Assembly (NCBI GenBank): GCA_965223675.1
Contig: OZ245013.1
Coordinates: 1,240,001-1,304,000, forward strand
Source: JAGQKC01 sp965223675
GTDB lineage: Bacteria > Nitrospirota > Nitrospiria > Nitrospirales > UBA8639
Direction of reading: 5' to 3'
DNA length: 64,000 nucleotides
Shown: in pieces, positions 1-8,800 of the stretch
Layout: each line of letters starts with the position of its first letter
Numbering within the stretch: the first letter of the stretch is position 1
The notes under the pieces: generated by a model
The model's input: only the letters and a program-made list of their open reading frames with translations
What the model was told of the DNA's origin: nothing
The model's database searches: none
Program-made: the position numbers and the translations under genes

Positions 1-2
1 CT

Positions 3-422
3 GAAAAAGTCAACGTTCGAGATTGGAAACCACAGAAAAGAAAGACAGACACTGTTGACTCAGTCACAGTATCAGTATGTGTGGCCGCAGATTCGACGGC
101 TACTGTTATTGGGGCCAAAGCCATTGTGGTTTTTACCGACTCGGGAACCACGGCGCTCCTGATGTCTAAACAGCAGCCCAGCGTTCCAATCATAGGACTG
201 ACCCCAAACACGGCCACACTAAGGCGTATGGAGGCCTTTTGGGGTGTTACCCCATACTTCATGCCACATATTTCGAACACGGATGAACGAATTCAGATGG
301 CTGAAACGATTTTGAAACATAACCGTTTAGTAAAATCTGGCAACCATATTGTGATCCTTTCGGGAGAACATGATAAAAAACAAACAGGCACGAATCTCAT
401 GAAAGTCCACAAAGTTAGGTAG
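3..422 (+). CDS. pyk: Pyruvate kinase, C-terminal domain (5' truncated by window edge)
   Basis: The reading frame is open back to the window edge, so only the last 139 residues are present. They form the C-terminal allosteric domain of pyruvate kinase, the glycolytic enzyme that makes pyruvate and ATP from phosphoenolpyruvate and ADP. Visible hallmarks are the segment with key residues A-A-D-S-T-A, the run AKAIVVFTDSGTTA that usually begins this domain's sheet, the P-I-I-G-L-T-P-N motif, and the typical ending GTNLMKVHKV. The catalytic barrel lies outside the window. An internal GTG at 81 could be mistaken for the start, but the family alignment clearly continues upstream. It is followed by a non-coding stretch and is probably the last gene of its unit. 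Confidence 0.9.
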   Translation, partial: EKVNVRDWKPQKRKTDTVDSVTVSVCVAADSTATVIGAKAIVVFTDSGTTALLMSKQQPSVPIIGLTPNTATLRRMEAFWGVTPYFMPHISNTDERIQMAETILKHNRLVKSGNHIVILSGEHDKKQTGTNLMKVHKVR

Positions 423-800
423 AAAAAATTGGGTAGTAGTCTTTGTCATTCCCACTTGCTGTTGATTAAATCAAGAGATTCTCTTCTTTAAAATATAAGC
501 TTCGTTAGAACCTAATTCAGATAGTTCTCGTTTGAGACATCCTCACTATAGGCAATACGAGTGTTGTTGTGGAATAGTTGGCCAATGGATCTATCCGAAT
601 GTGGACTTTTGCCTCAACTTCTTTCACTCTCTCATGATTCACGCCAATTCTCTAAATACTGATGCAGTCCCCACAACAGAAATATGATGAAAATTTCAGG
701 GTTTTATCACATCTCTAATTTGGTTAGTGAATTGCATACATAGAAAAAGAGACATGCAAAATTTTGACAGTATGGGGACGAGTGTGGAAATGTTACTAGT
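423..800. other. Intergenic region without a recognisable gene
   Basis: This is 378 bases of AT-rich sequence between pyruvate kinase and the receiver-DUF2934 gene. I see no convincing reading frame, no strong hairpin with a T-run and no RNA gene. It presumably holds the promoter for the gene starting at 801, but I cannot point to clear -35/-10 boxes. Confidence 0.5.
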
Positions 801-1394
801 ATGATTATGGTTTGCACATTCAGAGAAGACTTGCGTCAGCAACTCGTCTCCTATCTGTGCGAGCGAGGCTATGACGTGTGCACTCCATCCCACCGGCAAG
901 ACGTGTTATCTATGGCCAGTCAGCAGCAACCGCTGGTTCTATTATTAGATATGTATGTGACTCACCCGGGTGGGATAGAAGTGTTACGTGATTTACGGGC
1001 GCACGGGTTCAAAGGAAAAGTTGTCTTACTTGGCGGGAGCTCCATTAGCCCACTGATATCAAAGGCCTACCATCTAGGAGTTGAACAGGTGGTTGGGAAC
1101 CCTCAAGGGCTTGGAGTTCCATGTACCATTCAATTAAGTCATATCGAAGCGGCCATTCGCACGACACTGCATGATGTGATCGCTAAAAAGGCATATGAAT
1201 TGTATGAGTTGCGTGGTCGAACACATGGTCATGATCTGAATGATTGGCTCGAGGCGGAACGGCTCATCCTTAAGCGCAAACCTCCTCACAAGACAGACAC
1301 TAAACCTTCACCGATTTCTTTTCGAGAGAAGCAACCAAAGAAGAGCGAACTCCATCTCTCAATCCTTGAAGATACCAGAGAGGTAAAGCAATAG
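801..1394 (+). CDS. Degenerate response-regulator receiver with C-terminal DUF2934 segment
   Basis: This is a 197-residue protein. Residues 1 to about 118 have the alternating beta-alpha pattern of a CheY-like receiver, with a candidate phospho-acceptor Asp50 in LVLLLDMY. The N-terminal acidic pair is weak (RED rather than DD after strand 1), and the conserved lysine after strand 5 is replaced by Asn (VVGNPQG), so phosphorylation chemistry may be impaired. Residues about 126-156 (AYELYELRGR, then HGHDLNDWLEAE) match the DUF2934 motif as I know it, a short helical segment of unknown role. The tail is basic and looks disordered. There is no obvious Shine-Dalgarno sequence before the ATG. It may act as an adaptor rather than a classic regulator; no DNA-binding domain is visible. 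Confidence 0.75.
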   Translation: MIMVCTFREDLRQQLVSYLCERGYDVCTPSHRQDVLSMASQQQPLVLLLDMYVTHPGGIEVLRDLRAHGFKGKVVLLGGSSISPLISKAYHLGVEQVVGNPQGLGVPCTIQLSHIEAAIRTTLHDVIAKKAYELYELRGRTHGHDLNDWLEAERLILKRKPPHKTDTKPSPISFREKQPKKSELHLSILEDTREVKQ

Positions 1395-1409
1395 AGATTC
1401 ATGACGCTG

Positions 1410-1574
1410 TCATGCTGGGCCATCTTTGGGGAGACATATATGGAATGTGGTTCCCTGGCCTACAACACTATCGACTGTGATTGTCCCACCATGCGCATCA
1501 ATCACGTCTTTGATGATCTTCGTTCCTAATCCTGTTCCTCCTGGCTTTCGGCTTACCGCCGTTTGAGCAAAGAA
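1410..1574 (-). pseudogene. Remnant of a sensor histidine kinase (last 54 residues of the ATPase domain)
   Basis: On the minus strand a 54-codon open stretch ends in TGA at 1410-1412. It contains the G2 box of a histidine-kinase ATPase domain (KPGGTGLGTKI), then DVIDAHGGTITVDS and GQGTTFHICLP, which is the usual end of HATPase_c. No N, G1 or F box, dimerisation domain or start codon lies upstream. An in-frame TAA occurs at about 1605, just beyond the palindrome at 1567-1602. This is therefore the 3' stub of a deleted kinase gene. The neighbouring degenerate receiver at 801 could be a relic of the same two-component locus, but it is on the opposite strand, so that is only a guess. Confidence 0.75.
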
Positions 1575-1602
1575 CTCCGCCTGGAAAGGCGGAGTTCTTT
1601 GC
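1567..1602 (+). terminator. Perfect 15-bp palindrome, possible intrinsic terminator
   Basis: Left arm 1567-1581 and right arm 1588-1602 are exact inverted copies (GCAAAGAACTCCGCC) around the loop TGGAAA. On the plus strand the stem is followed by TTTT, so it could end transcripts from 801-1394. It lies 170 bases downstream of that stop and abuts the truncated end of the kinase remnant, so it might instead be part of a mobile or repeat element that caused the truncation. Confidence 0.55.
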
Positions 1603-1809
1603 TTTTACGGTATTACTTGGTGCCTTTGAAACGAGGCGCATTGGACTAAGTACCTTCTGTGTTATTAGAAGGTTCGTCATTGGTCGAATTTCAAGCTCTT
1701 TGTGCCGGCTTATGAACGATGAAGAAGAGCCTAAAGAGTAGCCGTGTCGTTTTCTCATGCTTTCATGACTCCTTATTTCACAAGAAAACTCTAAATTTTG
1801 CTAACGATC

Positions 1810-2031
1810 ATGCTTGGTACTTTTGTAAAAGCATCACAGTTTTACAGATGTGGTCTTGTGAAAATTGCGTACTTAGAAAGCCAAGCGTATGAGCAAATTA
1901 GTGACCAATATGACGAAGGCATGAAGAAAGCGGCAGCCGGACAGAAAACCATCACGAAAGAACGTAAGCTTGTTGAACGTGGAAAAAGTTTGATGGGTGA
2001 AGCAGAGGCAGTCTATAACACACGTCAATGA
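1810..2031 (+). CDS. Small charged helical protein, doubtful
   Basis: This is a 73-codon frame from an ATG at 1810. The C-terminal two thirds are rich in Lys, Glu and Ala and look like one long amphipathic helix (segment around YEQISDQYDEGMKKAAAGQ). There is no signal peptide, no recognisable domain and no Shine-Dalgarno sequence. It lies between a pseudogene remnant and the convergent cydB gene and may be a decayed fragment. I do not recognise it. Confidence 0.3.
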   Translation: MLGTFVKASQFYRCGLVKIAYLESQAYEQISDQYDEGMKKAAAGQKTITKERKLVERGKSLMGEAEAVYNTRQ

Positions 2032-2077
2032 CCCAGTTCGGTTGGCAATCTGAATATGCAGCTCCAGACTTCACATG

Positions 2078-3103
2078 TTATCTCTTCTCCTGGTCTTGAC
2101 CAAAAACGGATACACCCTTAAATATTCGAAAAAGATAATACAGCGAGGGGAATAACAGGAGCGCACCAATAACTAAGGCTAAGAGGACTAACTGCAGAGT
2201 GATTTCTGGGGAAGAGGAATTGTAGATGGTGAGATACGGTGGCACTAAGTACGGATACTGTGCAATACCCCAGGCCCAAATGGTTAGAATGACTTGAAAA
2301 ATGGCGCAGGTTCGCGCCCACCAGTAGCGTCGAACGGACAGAAACCAGACGGCGGCGCAGGTGAATACGACAGTCCCCAGAATAATAACTCCTCCCCATA
2401 CGCTGTTGGTGATTCCACCCCACAAGTAAGGAGCGCCTGATTTCCCCAGAAAAAAAACGATTTCCCCGAGCAATCCTGTGAACAGTGCAGCGACAATCGC
2501 TCGTTTCCTAAAGATTTCTTGTAGGTAGACATTGTTCGTTTCAAGCAGCAAATAGACCGCGGCTAAATAAGCGAACAACACCAAAGCCAAAGTCCCCATA
2601 AGTAACGGAAATGGTTGAATCCAATACGAGACATAGCCTTCGAAAAAATTATCGGGGTTTATAGAAAAATTTCCCGCGGTGATGGTTCCTATAATAATGC
2701 CGAGTAGTAGCGGGCTAATTAAACTGGATATCGCAAATAACTGATCCCAACGGACATGGATTTCATCATCTTGAATATCATAATGCCGAAAGGCATAAGC
2801 CGAACCTCGGAGGACAATGCCAATGACTAAAAGGGTCAGAGGAATGTGAAGCGTGACGGAAATTTGTGCGTAGGCAGTGGGAAATGCTGAAAACAAAATT
2901 GTCACGATGAGAATGAGCCAGACATGATTCGCTTCCCAAATAGGGCCAAGAGCCTGCCCAATCAAATGATGCTGGTCTCGACGAGAAGGTCCATGGGCTA
3001 AAAGATGCCACACCCCTGCTCCAAAATCAGCTCCTCCCATCAATGCGTAAAAGGTCAAAGCCACAAGAAGAATAATAGCTAGAATAGTTTCGAGTTCAAT
3101 CAT
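2078..3103 (-). CDS. cydB: Cytochrome bd ubiquinol oxidase subunit II
   Basis: The protein has 341 residues and about eight hydrophobic helices. The N-terminus (LVALTFYALMGGADFGAGVW) is the CydB signature, and H-L-I-G-Q-A-L-G-P-I-W-E-A-N-H-V-W-L is the conserved quinol-oxidase II motif. CydB pairs with CydA in the inner membrane to oxidise quinol and reduce O2 to water with high affinity. Its ATG overlaps the cydA stop codon by four bases (ATGA), which indicates translational coupling. The length is normal for the family. No CydX-like small subunit is evident downstream. Confidence 0.95.
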   Translation of the reverse strand: MIELETILAIILLVALTFYALMGGADFGAGVWHLLAHGPSRRDQHHLIGQALGPIWEANHVWLILIVTILFSAFPTAYAQISVTLHIPLTLLVIGIVLRGSAYAFRHYDIQDDEIHVRWDQLFAISSLISPLLLGIIIGTITAGNFSINPDNFFEGYVSYWIQPFPLLMGTLALVLFAYLAAVYLLLETNNVYLQEIFRKRAIVAALFTGLLGEIVFFLGKSGAPYLWGGITNSVWGGVIILGTVVFTCAAVWFLSVRRYWWARTCAIFQVILTIWAWGIAQYPYLVPPYLTIYNSSSPEITLQLVLLALVIGALLLFPSLYYLFRIFKGVSVFGQDQEKR

Positions 3104-4428
3104 GCTGGCTTAGTCGGAGAGACCATATCGAATTGCTCAGGTGTAGCAGAGACATGCCGGAGCATGAGCCATACCACGATAAATGCCAAAAACGTATACA
3201 GTGCAGCAAAAAACATCAGTGGAACAGCCAAACCTGGCATGGGGGTGACGGCCTCCGCCGTCTTCAAGAAGCCGACGACCACCCAGGGTTGTCTGCCAAC
3301 TTCAGTCGCAACCCAACCACATTCGGTCGCGATAAATCCAAGCGGAATCGCGAAGACCATTGCTCGTAGAAAGGGTTTAGATTGAAAGATGTTTCGATTT
3401 TTGAATCTGATCCATACCGCCCAGAGAGCAAGAAACATCATGAGGAACCCAATAAGCACCATGATTTGAAACGCTGATCTGACCACGCCGATTGGTGGCC
3501 AATTTTCTTTTGCATAATCTTTAAATCCCTTCACTTCACCATGTGGATCAAGATGGATCATCAGACTCAGGGCATAAGGAATTTCTAGAACATAGTCGAA
3601 CGATTCCTTTTCCGAATTCCACAATCCACCCAACCGAAAGGGTGCTCCCTGTTGCGTGTGTACCTGGGCTTCGAAGACGGCTAGTTTTAGAGGCTGAAGT
3701 TCTGCGACACGTTTAGCCAATAAATCTCCACTGAGAGGCTGAAGAATCGCGCTCACACAGCCCACGGCCAAGGCAATGTTGAATGCATGTTGATGAAACG
3801 GATTATTCGAATGGCGGAGCAAAAGAAACGCATGTATACCGGCCACAGCAAACCCCGTTGCGGCAAATGCAGCCAGAATCATATGAGGGGCTTGCAAAAG
3901 GCCTGAAGGATTTAAGAGTGCCGCAAGAGGATCGACGCTAGCAGGGACGCCATCCACGATCGTAAAGCCTCTGGGTGTATTCATCCACCCATTGGCCATG
4001 ACCACGACCACACCTGAGATGATTCCACTAAATGCCACGACTCCCCCTGCTGCCAGATGGGTGCGTGGACTGACTTTTTTCCATCCGTACATGTAAATAC
4101 CCAGAAAGACCGCTTCAGTAAAAAAAGCAAATCCCTCGATGGCGAAGGCCAATCCGATGATTGGCCCTGCCCATGCCATGAACGTTGGCCATAGGAGTCC
4201 AAGTTGGAAGGACAGCACGGTTCCGGACACGGCTCCGATAGCAAAGAAGATCGCCGTGCCTTTTGCCCAACGCTTGGCGATCGTGAGATAAACCTCCTGA
4301 CCGGTTTTCAGCCAGCGCCATTCCGCAAGGACCATGAGCAGCGGCATGGCCATACTCACCATCGCAAAGATGATATGAAACCCCAAGGACATCGCCATGA
4401 GGGATCTCGCGGCAAGTAAGTTACTCAT
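3100..4428 (-). CDS. cydA: Cytochrome bd ubiquinol oxidase subunit I
   Basis: The protein has 442 residues, so it belongs to the short Q-loop class and not to the roughly 520-residue Escherichia coli class. Visible hallmarks are the TM1 histidine that ligates a b-type haem (SLGFHIIFAM), the E-containing helix IEGFAFFTEAVFLGIY, and the CydA motif GWVATEVGRQPWVV after the Q loop. It binds haems b558, b595 and d and oxidises quinol at the periplasmic face. It is transcribed behind sthA (43-base gap) and overlaps cydB. The unit suggests microaerobic respiration or protection from oxidative stress or nitric oxide. Confidence 0.95.
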   Translation of the reverse strand: MSNLLAARSLMAMSLGFHIIFAMVSMAMPLLMVLAEWRWLKTGQEVYLTIAKRWAKGTAIFFAIGAVSGTVLSFQLGLLWPTFMAWAGPIIGLAFAIEGFAFFTEAVFLGIYMYGWKKVSPRTHLAAGGVVAFSGIISGVVVVMANGWMNTPRGFTIVDGVPASVDPLAALLNPSGLLQAPHMILAAFAATGFAVAGIHAFLLLRHSNNPFHQHAFNIALAVGCVSAILQPLSGDLLAKRVAELQPLKLAVFEAQVHTQQGAPFRLGGLWNSEKESFDYVLEIPYALSLMIHLDPHGEVKGFKDYAKENWPPIGVVRSAFQIMVLIGFLMMFLALWAVWIRFKNRNIFQSKPFLRAMVFAIPLGFIATECGWVATEVGRQPWVVVGFLKTAEAVTPMPGLAVPLMFFAALYTFLAFIVVWLMLRHVSATPEQFDMVSPTKPA

Positions 4429-4471
4429 TATTCACTGTTCGAGTAGGACAGACGGAGTAAATGATTTTCAA

Positions 4472-5881
4472 TCAGTTGTAAAGTTTGTTGTAGGCATCTA
4501 GGGACGCGACTTTATAACATTCTGCCAAGGTGGGGTAGTTGAACACCGTCTTAAGAAAATACTCCAATCCATCTTCCATAGCCATCACGGCTTGGCCAAC
4601 GTGGATCAGTTCAGTGGCACCGGAACCAATCGCATGTACTCCCAAGAGACGATGAGTTTCCCGATGAAATAACATTTTGAAAAAGCCAGTATTGTCACCA
4701 AGCATAACCCCTCTTGCAATTTCCTTGTATCGAGCGATTCCCATTTCGTAGGGTACTTTGTCCCGGGTTAAATCTTGTTCGGTTTTTCCGACCATAGAGA
4801 TTTCCGGAATGGAATAGATGCCGATAGGAAAGTGAGCATCCATACGATTCACAGAAACATTAAAAGCATAACAGGCAGCCAACCGGCCCTGCTCGGAGGA
4901 GGTTGAGGCCAAACTGGGGTATCCGATGACATCGCCAGCCGCAAGAATATGAGGAACGTTTGTTTGGAAATGTTCATTGACCTTCAAACGGCCTCGCGTA
5001 TCAGCCTCTAGACCGGCAGCATTTAAGTTAAGAGCTTCAGTTGCCCCTAGGCGACCGACAGAATACAGCACTACGTCTGAAACCAAGCGCTTTCCCGATT
5101 CAAGTTGCAGGACTGCACGGCTTCGAGGGCCGGAAGAAATCTCAAGATGATCGACCGCTTCAGTTAATCGAAACACCACATTTTTGTTTCGCATCTGATG
5201 GATCAATTCGTCCACGATTTCGTTATCGAGGAACTCCAGAGGGCGCTCTCGTTTATCAACCACCGTGACCTCGACCCCTAATTCCGCAATCATAGACGCA
5301 TATTCAAGGCCGATCACTCCTGCTCCAACGACGGCCATCGTTTTGGGCAATTGCTCAAGGCTCATGATTCCGTCACTATTCACTACCATCTTGCCATCTG
5401 CGGGAACTCCTGGTGGAGGAGCAGGAACCGTGCCGACCGCAACGAGAATTTTTTCAGATGTGATCTGTATCTTTTCTTGATCAGTGACAATACGGAGCGT
5501 GTGAGGATCGACAAAAGATGCATCTCCTCTCATCATTGTCACATCGTTTCGGAACAGTTGATCCTCTAGTACCTCCCCTTCTACACGAATAACCTCTTTA
5601 ACTCGAGAAAAAAGTTGAATGGCCGTAGGTCGCACCGAATGAGGTAGGTCGTGTTCTTGGAGATAGGTTTGGCCACGAGAGAAGGACAGGACGGCCTCAC
5701 GGAAGGTCTTACTGGGGATTGTTCCAGTGCCAAGGCATGCCCCACCGACGACGTGTCTTTTTTCAATGACGGCTGATTTCTTCCCGAGTTTGGCTGCTTG
5801 TACTGCCGCACGTTGTCCAGCCGGTCCACTCCCGATGCACACAAGATCATAATCAAACTTGAATTTCGAGGAAGTGCTCAT
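4472..5881 (-). CDS. sthA: Soluble pyridine nucleotide transhydrogenase
   Basis: This is a 469-residue FAD flavoprotein of the pyridine nucleotide-disulphide oxidoreductase fold. It has an N-terminal FAD motif (VCIGSGPAGQRAAV), a second dinucleotide motif (MAVVGAGVIGLEYASM), the FAD-closing LAAGDVIG, and a C-terminal dimerisation domain. The redox-active disulphide site reads GGACLGTGTIPSKT: the second Cys of the usual CxxxxC is Thr, as in SthA, and this argues against dihydrolipoamide dehydrogenase. It would transfer hydride between NADPH and NAD. I chose the ATG at 5881 with a GGGGTGA ribosome site over an upstream TTG. It lies between htrA and cydA on the same strand. Confidence 0.88.
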   Translation of the reverse strand: MSTSSKFKFDYDLVCIGSGPAGQRAAVQAAKLGKKSAVIEKRHVVGGACLGTGTIPSKTFREAVLSFSRGQTYLQEHDLPHSVRPTAIQLFSRVKEVIRVEGEVLEDQLFRNDVTMMRGDASFVDPHTLRIVTDQEKIQITSEKILVAVGTVPAPPPGVPADGKMVVNSDGIMSLEQLPKTMAVVGAGVIGLEYASMIAELGVEVTVVDKRERPLEFLDNEIVDELIHQMRNKNVVFRLTEAVDHLEISSGPRSRAVLQLESGKRLVSDVVLYSVGRLGATEALNLNAAGLEADTRGRLKVNEHFQTNVPHILAAGDVIGYPSLASTSSEQGRLAACYAFNVSVNRMDAHFPIGIYSIPEISMVGKTEQDLTRDKVPYEMGIARYKEIARGVMLGDNTGFFKMLFHRETHRLLGVHAIGSGATELIHVGQAVMAMEDGLEYFLKTVFNYPTLAECYKVASLDAYNKLYN

Positions 5882-5967
5882 CGTCAATCACCCCATAGAA
5901 ACAATCACACGGTTCATCATGGCTACATCGTCTTTTCTCGCCAGTCAAGTAAGTTTTGGCAGTTCGA

Positions 5968-7500
5968 TTACCCTGGCTGATGAATGGACAAGTACATCGT
6001 CGCGCTCTCACGACGAAGCAAGAGTAGAGCACTATCCTTCCGGCCGAGTTTGCCCTGCAATTCCTTAAAGTCTTTAACCGAACGCATCGTGGCCTGGTTA
6101 ATATCCAGGATCACGTCACCCTCCTCTAGCCCACGATTATCAGCCAGGCTACCCGGGGCAACCGTACTAACCAAGACGCCGTCTTTGCCCCGAGCGAAGT
6201 CCTTGGGAACAGGCTCCACGATCACTCCAGCTAAGAGGTAAGCTTCGTTGACCGGTTTCATCCGAGAAGGAGAGGTTGTCTCTAGCACAAATTCTTCAAT
6301 CTTCACAGTGATGTTCTTTTCCTGCCCGTCTCGAAGTCGTGTGATGGTAACTGATGTTCCAGGTTTAGTTTCTGCGACCAAGGATCGCAGTTGCCTGGGC
6401 TCAATAATGGGCGTTCCTTGATAGGTTTGGATTATATCCCTACGCTGAAGCTTGGCGCGGCCAGCAGGTCCGTCTTTGGCCAAATCTGTGATCACAACTC
6501 CCCCGGTAGCCGGGGCCTTGAATTGTTTCGCCAAGTCTGGAGTGAGTTTCTGTGTGGCAATTCCCATCCATCCACGAGTGACTTTTCTATGTTGAATTAA
6601 CAATGTCGAGACAGTCTTGGCCATTTGGCTTGGGATGGCAAAGCCAATACCCATCTCGCCACGACTTTCACGAAGAAGCGCAGTATTGATCCCAATCAGT
6701 TCTCCCTTCAGGTTCAGTAAGGCCCCTCCGGAGTTTCCAGGAATGATCGTCGCATCGGTCTGGATGAAACTTTCCAAGTCGACATGATCAAAATTCGCTC
6801 GTCCTATGGCGCTGATGATACCCATCGTAACGGTTTGATTCAGCCCGAACGGATTGCCAACGGCAACGACGATCGTTCCAACTTTAAGATGTCCCGAATC
6901 ACCCCAATAAAGAACAGGAAGTTTTTCCGCGCTGACCTTCAACACAGCCAGATCAGTTTGCGGATCCTGGCCAATAACCTTGGCGGGCAAAGTTCGATGA
7001 TCAGCAAGCTGGACTCGAATATCATACGCCTGATCGATCACATGATAATTGGTCATGATGTAGCCATCTGGACGGATAATGACTCCAGATGCGGTTCTGC
7101 TCTCCGGACTGTCCGCAAGAGGCAGTTCATCCTGTGGGATCATGGAATGCTCGAAATCGCGTCGTGGAAACGGAATTTCTAAGAATGGAAACGGTTCGTA
7201 CTGAACTAGCCCACTATTGGATGTTGCTTTGATCATGATATGGACCACGGATTCATGTGCTTGCTGAGCCACCTGTATTAAGTCACGAGAGAGAATCGAC
7301 GTCTCCGTTACGGATTTGCGCTCATCGACTTGCTGTACAACTTGTTGAGGCTTTGATGCCAACACATTCTCTCCCTGCGAAGAGGAGATAAATATGGACA
7401 ACAACAGTGGTAGGAGAGAATGACGGAATACGATGCGAAATAGAAAATTCAGTCCGCCGTGTGTACACACAAGCCTATTGGGTTTAGTCTTTAAAGCCAT
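5968..7500 (-). CDS. HtrA/DegP-family periplasmic serine protease
   Basis: The protein has 510 residues, using the ATG at 7500 preceded by GGAGAAAAGA. The N-terminus is basic and then hydrophobic (LLPLLLSIFI), consistent with a signal peptide. The trypsin-like domain shows the full triad: His in MTNYHVIDQ, Asp in TDLAVLKV and Ser in PGNSGGALL. Two PDZ domains follow; the first contains GVVITDLAKDGPAGRAKLQ and the second GVLVSTVAPGSLADNRGLEEGD. The architecture is that of Do-type proteases that degrade or refold misfolded envelope proteins. The gene precedes sthA-cydAB by 87 bases and may be co-transcribed. Confidence 0.93.
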   Translation of the reverse strand: MALKTKPNRLVCTHGGLNFLFRIVFRHSLLPLLLSIFISSSQGENVLASKPQQVVQQVDERKSVTETSILSRDLIQVAQQAHESVVHIMIKATSNSGLVQYEPFPFLEIPFPRRDFEHSMIPQDELPLADSPESRTASGVIIRPDGYIMTNYHVIDQAYDIRVQLADHRTLPAKVIGQDPQTDLAVLKVSAEKLPVLYWGDSGHLKVGTIVVAVGNPFGLNQTVTMGIISAIGRANFDHVDLESFIQTDATIIPGNSGGALLNLKGELIGINTALLRESRGEMGIGFAIPSQMAKTVSTLLIQHRKVTRGWMGIATQKLTPDLAKQFKAPATGGVVITDLAKDGPAGRAKLQRRDIIQTYQGTPIIEPRQLRSLVAETKPGTSVTITRLRDGQEKNITVKIEEFVLETTSPSRMKPVNEAYLLAGVIVEPVPKDFARGKDGVLVSTVAPGSLADNRGLEEGDVILDINQATMRSVKDFKELQGKLGRKDSALLLLRRESATMYLSIHQPG

Positions 7501-7615
7501 TCTTTTCTCCAATTTTGTATATCTGATTTTTGAGGGAAACTCCAAAATCCGCAGAGAATGTATGCTTTCATGGTTTGGTGAGATATCAGATCATTGAGAG
7601 ACATACTCACGTATG

Positions 7616-8800
7616 TTATTTGGCTATCGTGATGCTAGGAGTTCCAATGCGGGGGACCTCAGTCACCGTCATCTGGAACAATTGATACAGTAAACGAAAG
7701 GCTTCTCGATTCCAGGTATCTTGAGGATCGTCACGAATACTGTAGTATTCGCCATTATAGTTAACCGATAATTCGGCATCATGAAGTGGTAAGTCTGACT
7801 CCAAAATGGATAGTGTCTGCATAGGGTTTTCCTTGACTGTTGGAGTGCGTGGATCTTTTTGCACATCATATTCTGGTTCATCATGAATACTACGCCCAAG
7901 AAAATTGAGAATCGCGTGAAAGCTCCGAAGCCGAAACTTTCCATGAATTGGATATTCTCCACCAGGATAATCCGATCGAATATCAACCAGAATATCGTTT
8001 GGAGGCCATCGATCAGCCTTTCTGTGAAGATGAATTCGTTCCTCATTTGGCAAAATTTCAGGATCATAATTGGTGATGAGTATTCGACCCGTAATTCGTT
8101 TTTTAAGAATATAGCGTTGATGGTTTTTGTCCATTTTCACTTGATAGTTTTGTTCGAGCACTCGGAAATCTTCCCCTGACATATCAGTAATCGGAAGTGT
8201 CCAGCTTTTTTGAAAGATCATGGGTTCCACATATATCAGGTTACGATCTTGTAACGTCGAAAGGTGCAAGACGGCTTGCCGAAAAATTGTGTAGGAAGGC
8301 CGATTCGTGGGTCGATTGTAGTAGACGATTTCTGTCCTGCCCTCAGGTATTCGTAGCTGGGCAGCCATCAATCTAAGCAGCAAATCGATGTCCACGCCTT
8401 GTCGCAAAAGGAGAGTCAGGTTACCTTCGTGCATCGGGGTCAACAAGCGTTTGGTGAAATCTTCCCCTTCAATTGGGACAATACTCACTGTTGGGTTTTC
8501 GGCTATACTTGTACCAAAAATCGGAGAGAGAAGTACGCCGCTTTCCACACCTCCCAACGGAGGTGTGGCACCAGCGGTCATGCGAAAATCAAAGGTTGCG
8601 GCAATATTTGCTACGCCGGTAAAGTGAATGGGCTGATGATTATGAGCCCGTGCAATGTTCAGAAGCAGTTGCTCCGTCAAGGTATCGGTCACGGCGTGAT
8701 CATAGGCCGTGACCGCATGATCAAGAGCAAATGGTGATAAACAGCCAGACAAACTCACCGCCATCAAGCACACTATACTCAGACGTCGAATTTTTTCCAT
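7616..8800 (-). CDS. Lipoprotein of unknown function
   Basis: The 394-residue protein begins at the ATG at 8800 (MEKIRRLS). A signal peptide ends in a lipobox, LSLSGC, so the mature protein should be lipid-anchored. An early segment reads TLTEQLLLNIARAHNHQPIHF. No catalytic motif or known domain is apparent. Near the C-terminus is a segment on beta-rich structure (YNGEYYSIRDDPQDTW). The start overlaps the 3' end of a disrupted LapA-type frame (8779-9012), which suggests that the two were once translationally linked. No strong Shine-Dalgarno sequence precedes the ATG. It lies 115 bases upstream of htrA on the same strand. Confidence 0.75.
   Translation of the reverse strand: MEKIRRLSIVCLMAVSLSGCLSPFALDHAVTAYDHAVTDTLTEQLLLNIARAHNHQPIHFTGVANIAATFDFRMTAGATPPLGGVESGVLLSPIFGTSIAENPTVSIVPIEGEDFTKRLLTPMHEGNLTLLLRQGVDIDLLLRLMAAQLRIPEGRTEIVYYNRPTNRPSYTIFRQAVLHLSTLQDRNLIYVEPMIFQKSWTLPITDMSGEDFRVLEQNYQVKMDKNHQRYILKKRITGRILITNYDPEILPNEERIHLHRKADRWPPNDILVDIRSDYPGGEYPIHGKFRLRSFHAILNFLGRSIHDEPEYDVQKDPRTPTVKENPMQTLSILESDLPLHDAELSVNYNGEYYSIRDDPQDTWNREAFRLLYQLFQMTVTEVPRIGTPSITIAK

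Noticed and set aside
4472..5881. Dihydrolipoamide dehydrogenase as identity of the flavoprotein
   Set aside because: The second cysteine of the redox-active pair is Thr, as in soluble transhydrogenase, and no lipoamide-complex genes are nearby.
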